Shown here: piece after piece, positions 18,709-20,634 of the stretch
How positions within the stretch are numbered: the first letter of the stretch is position 1
Layout of the letters: each line of letters starts with the position of its first letter
Source: a virus
Strand: one strand, 5' to 3'
Virus record (IMG/VR): IMGVR_UViG_3300032240_001633
Location: 1 to 20,634 of that record
Length of the DNA: 20,634 nucleotides
Program-made: the position numbers and the translations under genes
The notes under the pieces: model-generated
Told to the model about the DNA's origin: nothing
Seen by the model: the letters and a program-made list of their open reading frames with translations, nothing else
Databases searched by the model: none

Positions 18709-19154
18709 CGTTTCACAGCCTACCGTTTGAGCCGCGCAAGATCGTTGCGACCGAAGCGCGTCTGAACAAAATTTACGAAGCCGCCAAGCTGGGGCTCAAG
18801 GGCGACGCATTGGCCCTGGCTTCCGGCATGCTGCCGACCGAGTACCGGCAACTGTGCGAGTTAGACCCCGTTGCAGACATGGCAGCGCAAAAAGGCAAAG
18901 CCGACGGCGAACTGGAGATGTCGCTGTGTCTGCACAAGGCGGCCAAGGAAGGCGACGCCAAAGCGGCGCTGGCGATCCTGCAACACTCACACGGCTGGGT
19001 GGCCAAGCAGTCCATCAGCATAGATGTCGATCAGCGCATCAGCATCATCGGCGCGCTACGCCAAGCCGAGTCACGGGTCATTGATGTAATCGCCCATGAG
19101 CCAAGTCCTACGTTACAACCAAAGTTAAATGCAGAACACCATATACAGCGCTGA
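18705..19154 (+). CDS. terS: Terminase small subunit
   Basis: A 149-residue protein, directly upstream of and overlapping (26 nt) the large terminase gene. The N-terminal half has a helix-turn-helix-like run (YEAAKLGLKGDALALASGML, about 24-43) suited to DNA binding. The middle is charged and helical (EMSLCLHKAAKEGDAKAALA), followed by ILQHSHGWVAKQSISIDVDQ. Small terminase subunits recognise the packaging site and stimulate the large subunit. No ribosome site is seen at the ATG (18705), which lies in a CACATGA repeat; no better start exists in frame. The identification rests mostly on position and general shape, and is likely rather than certain. The repeat arrays upstream are natural candidates for its binding sites. 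Confidence 0.82.
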   Translation: MTFHSLPFEPRKIVATEARLNKIYEAAKLGLKGDALALASGMLPTEYRQLCELDPVADMAAQKGKADGELEMSLCLHKAAKEGDAKAALAILQHSHGWVAKQSISIDVDQRISIIGALRQAESRVIDVIAHEPSPTLQPKLNAEHHIQR

Positions 19155-20634
19155 AGACGAACAAGAACTTATGGCCAGGCTTTGGAGTCCGGCCATCAAG
19201 GACAACCCGCTGGCGTTTGTGATGTTTGCGTTTCCCTGGGGCGTCAAAGGTACGCCGCTGGAGAACTTCAGCGGCCCGCGCCGCTGGCAACGCGAAGTGC
19301 TGCTGGACATTGCGGAGCACATCCGACTCAACCAGAAAAAGCTAGACTTTGACGTGCTGCAAGAGGCAATATCGTCTGGCCGTGGTATTGGCAAGTCGGC
19401 GTTGGTCAGTTGGGTCACCATCTGGATGTTGGCGACAAGGATCGGCTCGACGACCATCATATCGGCCAACTCGGAGTCCCAGTTGAGGTCAATCACTTGG
19501 GCCGAAATCACAAAATGGCTGGCGATGTCGATCAACAGCCACTGGTTTGAGGTGTCAGCCACCCGAGTGATGCCCGCCAAGTGGCTGACCGAGCTGGTCG
19601 AGCGCGACTTGAAGAAGGGCACCAGGTACTGGGGCGTGGAAGGCAGGCTCTGGTCAGCGGAAAACCCTGATGCGTACGCGGGTGTGCACAATTTTGACGG
19701 TGTTTTGGTGATTTTTGACGAGGCAAGCGGTATTGACGACTCGATTTGGGCCGTTACTGGCGGTTTTTTCACAGAAAATACGCCAAATCGCTTCTGGCTG
19801 GCTTTTTCCAACCCGCGCCGCAACACTGGGTACTTTTACGAAGCGTTCAACAGCAAGCGGGAGTTCTGGAAAAGCCGCGTCGTGGACGCCAGAACGGTAG
19901 AAGGCACCGACAAACAGGTTTACGAGCGAATCATTGCCGAATATGGGCCGGACTCGGCGCAGGCGCACGTTGAGGTGTACGGCATGTTCCCCAACGCAGG
20001 CGATGACCAGTTCATCGGGGCTGACATTGTGGACGACGCCATGAAGCGGACGAAGTATCAGGATCAGTCAGCGCCGATAGTGATTGGGGTCGATCCGGCG
20101 CGATTTGGCGCGGACGCTACGGTCATCGCGGTGCGGCAGGGGCGCGATATTGTGAAGATCATGCGGCACAGGGGCGACGACACCATGACGGTGGTCGGTC
20201 ATGTGATCGAAGCGATTGACGAGTTCAAGCCGACGCTGGTGGTGATCGACGAAGGTGGCCTGGGTGCTGGCATCGTGGATCGGCTGAAGGAGCAGCGGTA
20301 CAAAATCAAAGGTGTGAATTTCGGGAATAAAGCAAAAAATCCGATCATGTACGGCAACATGAGGGCGCAGATGTGGGGAGACATGCGCGAGTGGCTCAAG
20401 ACGGCGAGCATTCCGAACGACAGGTTCTTGAAAACGGATTTGATTTCGCCTATGATGAAGCCTGACTCAAGAGGCACGATTTTCTTGGAGAGCAAAAAGG
20501 ACATGAAGTCGCGCGGGCTGGCGTCGCCTGACGCAGCAGACGCGATTGCTGTTACATTTGCATTTCCTGTAGCGCACCGCGAGTACACTGAACCAACGCG
20601 CCGGATAAACTCGCAGGGCAGCAGCGTATCAACA
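19129..20634 (+). CDS. terL: Terminase large subunit (3' end outside or at window edge)
   Basis: The frame from the ATG at 19129 is open to the last base, giving 502 residues without a stop; typical length is about 480-550, so little is missing. ATPase motor: Walker A ISSGRGIGKSALVSW (81-95; Lys89), Walker B GVLVIFDEAS (191-200; Asp197, Glu198) and the coupling motif FSNP (226-229). Nuclease domain, RNase H-like: VIGVDPARFGAD (Asp322), VVIDEGGLGAG (Asp374) and LASPDAADAIAV (Asp468, Asp471). It cuts concatemeric phage DNA and drives it into the prohead, with TerS. The start overlaps terS by 26 nt, and AAAG is the only weak ribosome site. The motor and nuclease motifs are complete and intact. 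Portal would be expected next, beyond the window. Confidence 0.95.
   Translation, partial: MQNTIYSAEDEQELMARLWSPAIKDNPLAFVMFAFPWGVKGTPLENFSGPRRWQREVLLDIAEHIRLNQKKLDFDVLQEAISSGRGIGKSALVSWVTIWMLATRIGSTTIISANSESQLRSITWAEITKWLAMSINSHWFEVSATRVMPAKWLTELVERDLKKGTRYWGVEGRLWSAENPDAYAGVHNFDGVLVIFDEASGIDDSIWAVTGGFFTENTPNRFWLAFSNPRRNTGYFYEAFNSKREFWKSRVVDARTVEGTDKQVYERIIAEYGPDSAQAHVEVYGMFPNAGDDQFIGADIVDDAMKRTKYQDQSAPIVIGVDPARFGADATVIAVRQGRDIVKIMRHRGDDTMTVVGHVIEAIDEFKPTLVVIDEGGLGAGIVDRLKEQRYKIKGVNFGNKAKNPIMYGNMRAQMWGDMREWLKTASIPNDRFLKTDLISPMMKPDSRGTIFLESKKDMKSRGLASPDAADAIAVTFAFPVAHREYTEPTRRINSQGSSVST

Noticed and set aside
19125-19826. A 233-codon open frame on the minus strand inside terL
   Set aside because: It is antisense to the terminase ATPase domain, whose Walker A and B motifs are intact on the plus strand. 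The antisense product is Ser-rich and unrecognisable.
1-20634. tRNA genes, integrase or anti-CRISPR genes
   Set aside because: No cloverleaf with a proper T-arm, no tyrosine or serine recombinase motifs, and no sequence that I can tie to a known anti-CRISPR were seen. Small unknown genes could include one, but nothing supports naming it.

Overview
The window is part of a tailed double-stranded DNA bacteriophage genome. The evidence is terminase small and large subunits, tail-appendage and DNA-ejection-type virion proteins, a holin/endolysin lysis group, a family A DNA polymerase, a primase-helicase, and densely packed genes that often overlap by 4 nt (ATGA). The glycine-zipper ejection-type protein and large coiled-coil internal proteins point to a short-tailed (podovirus-like) virion. 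Shine-Dalgarno starts and the i-spanin-like gene point to a Gram-negative host. Gene style resembles uncultured aquatic phages of proteobacteria; this is an impression, not a proof. No integrase, excisionase or phage repressor was recognised. Portal, capsid and tail-tube genes are absent and presumably lie beyond the right edge.

Layout. (1) 2-4937, plus strand: end of a tail-appendage protein, a small cupin, then three internal/ejection-type virion proteins. (2) 4934-6807, plus: lysis region with a small tail-anchored protein, a conserved protein that seems to start at ATT, an i-spanin-like protein, a 3TM holin and an M15-type endolysin. (3) 9811-6804, minus: an eleven-gene chain headed by a VRR-NUC nuclease and a SNF2-type helicase, followed by nine tiny genes, nearly every one overlapping the next; four are under 60 codons, including a C2HC zinc-finger protein and a 28-residue membrane peptide. 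(4) 9812-9880: divergent control region. (5) 9881-15899, plus: replication genes (DUF2800-type nuclease, a conserved companion protein, PolA, primase-polymerase/SF3 helicase) with a hairpin between the last two. (6) 18033-15944, minus: a chain of small unknown genes ending in a terminator at 15905-15924. (7) 18034-18704: the only long non-coding region, AT-rich and full of organised repeats. (8) 18705-20634, plus: terminase small subunit and terminase large subunit, the latter running off the window edge.

How it fits together. The polymerase, primase-helicase, DUF2800 nuclease, VRR-NUC nuclease and SNF2 helicase form a known phage replication cassette, here split between two divergent transcripts. 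The small minus-strand genes are probably early host-interaction or regulatory genes. The most interesting part is 18131-18637, just upstream of the terminase genes: two 18-bp direct repeats, seven copies of a 9-bp iteron in head-to-tail blocks of two and three, then five 16-bp dyad sites about 24-31 bp apart, then a GC-rich block with an inverted repeat. I read it as a combined replication-origin / packaging (cos or pac) / operator region. The repeats are seen directly; the function is inferred.
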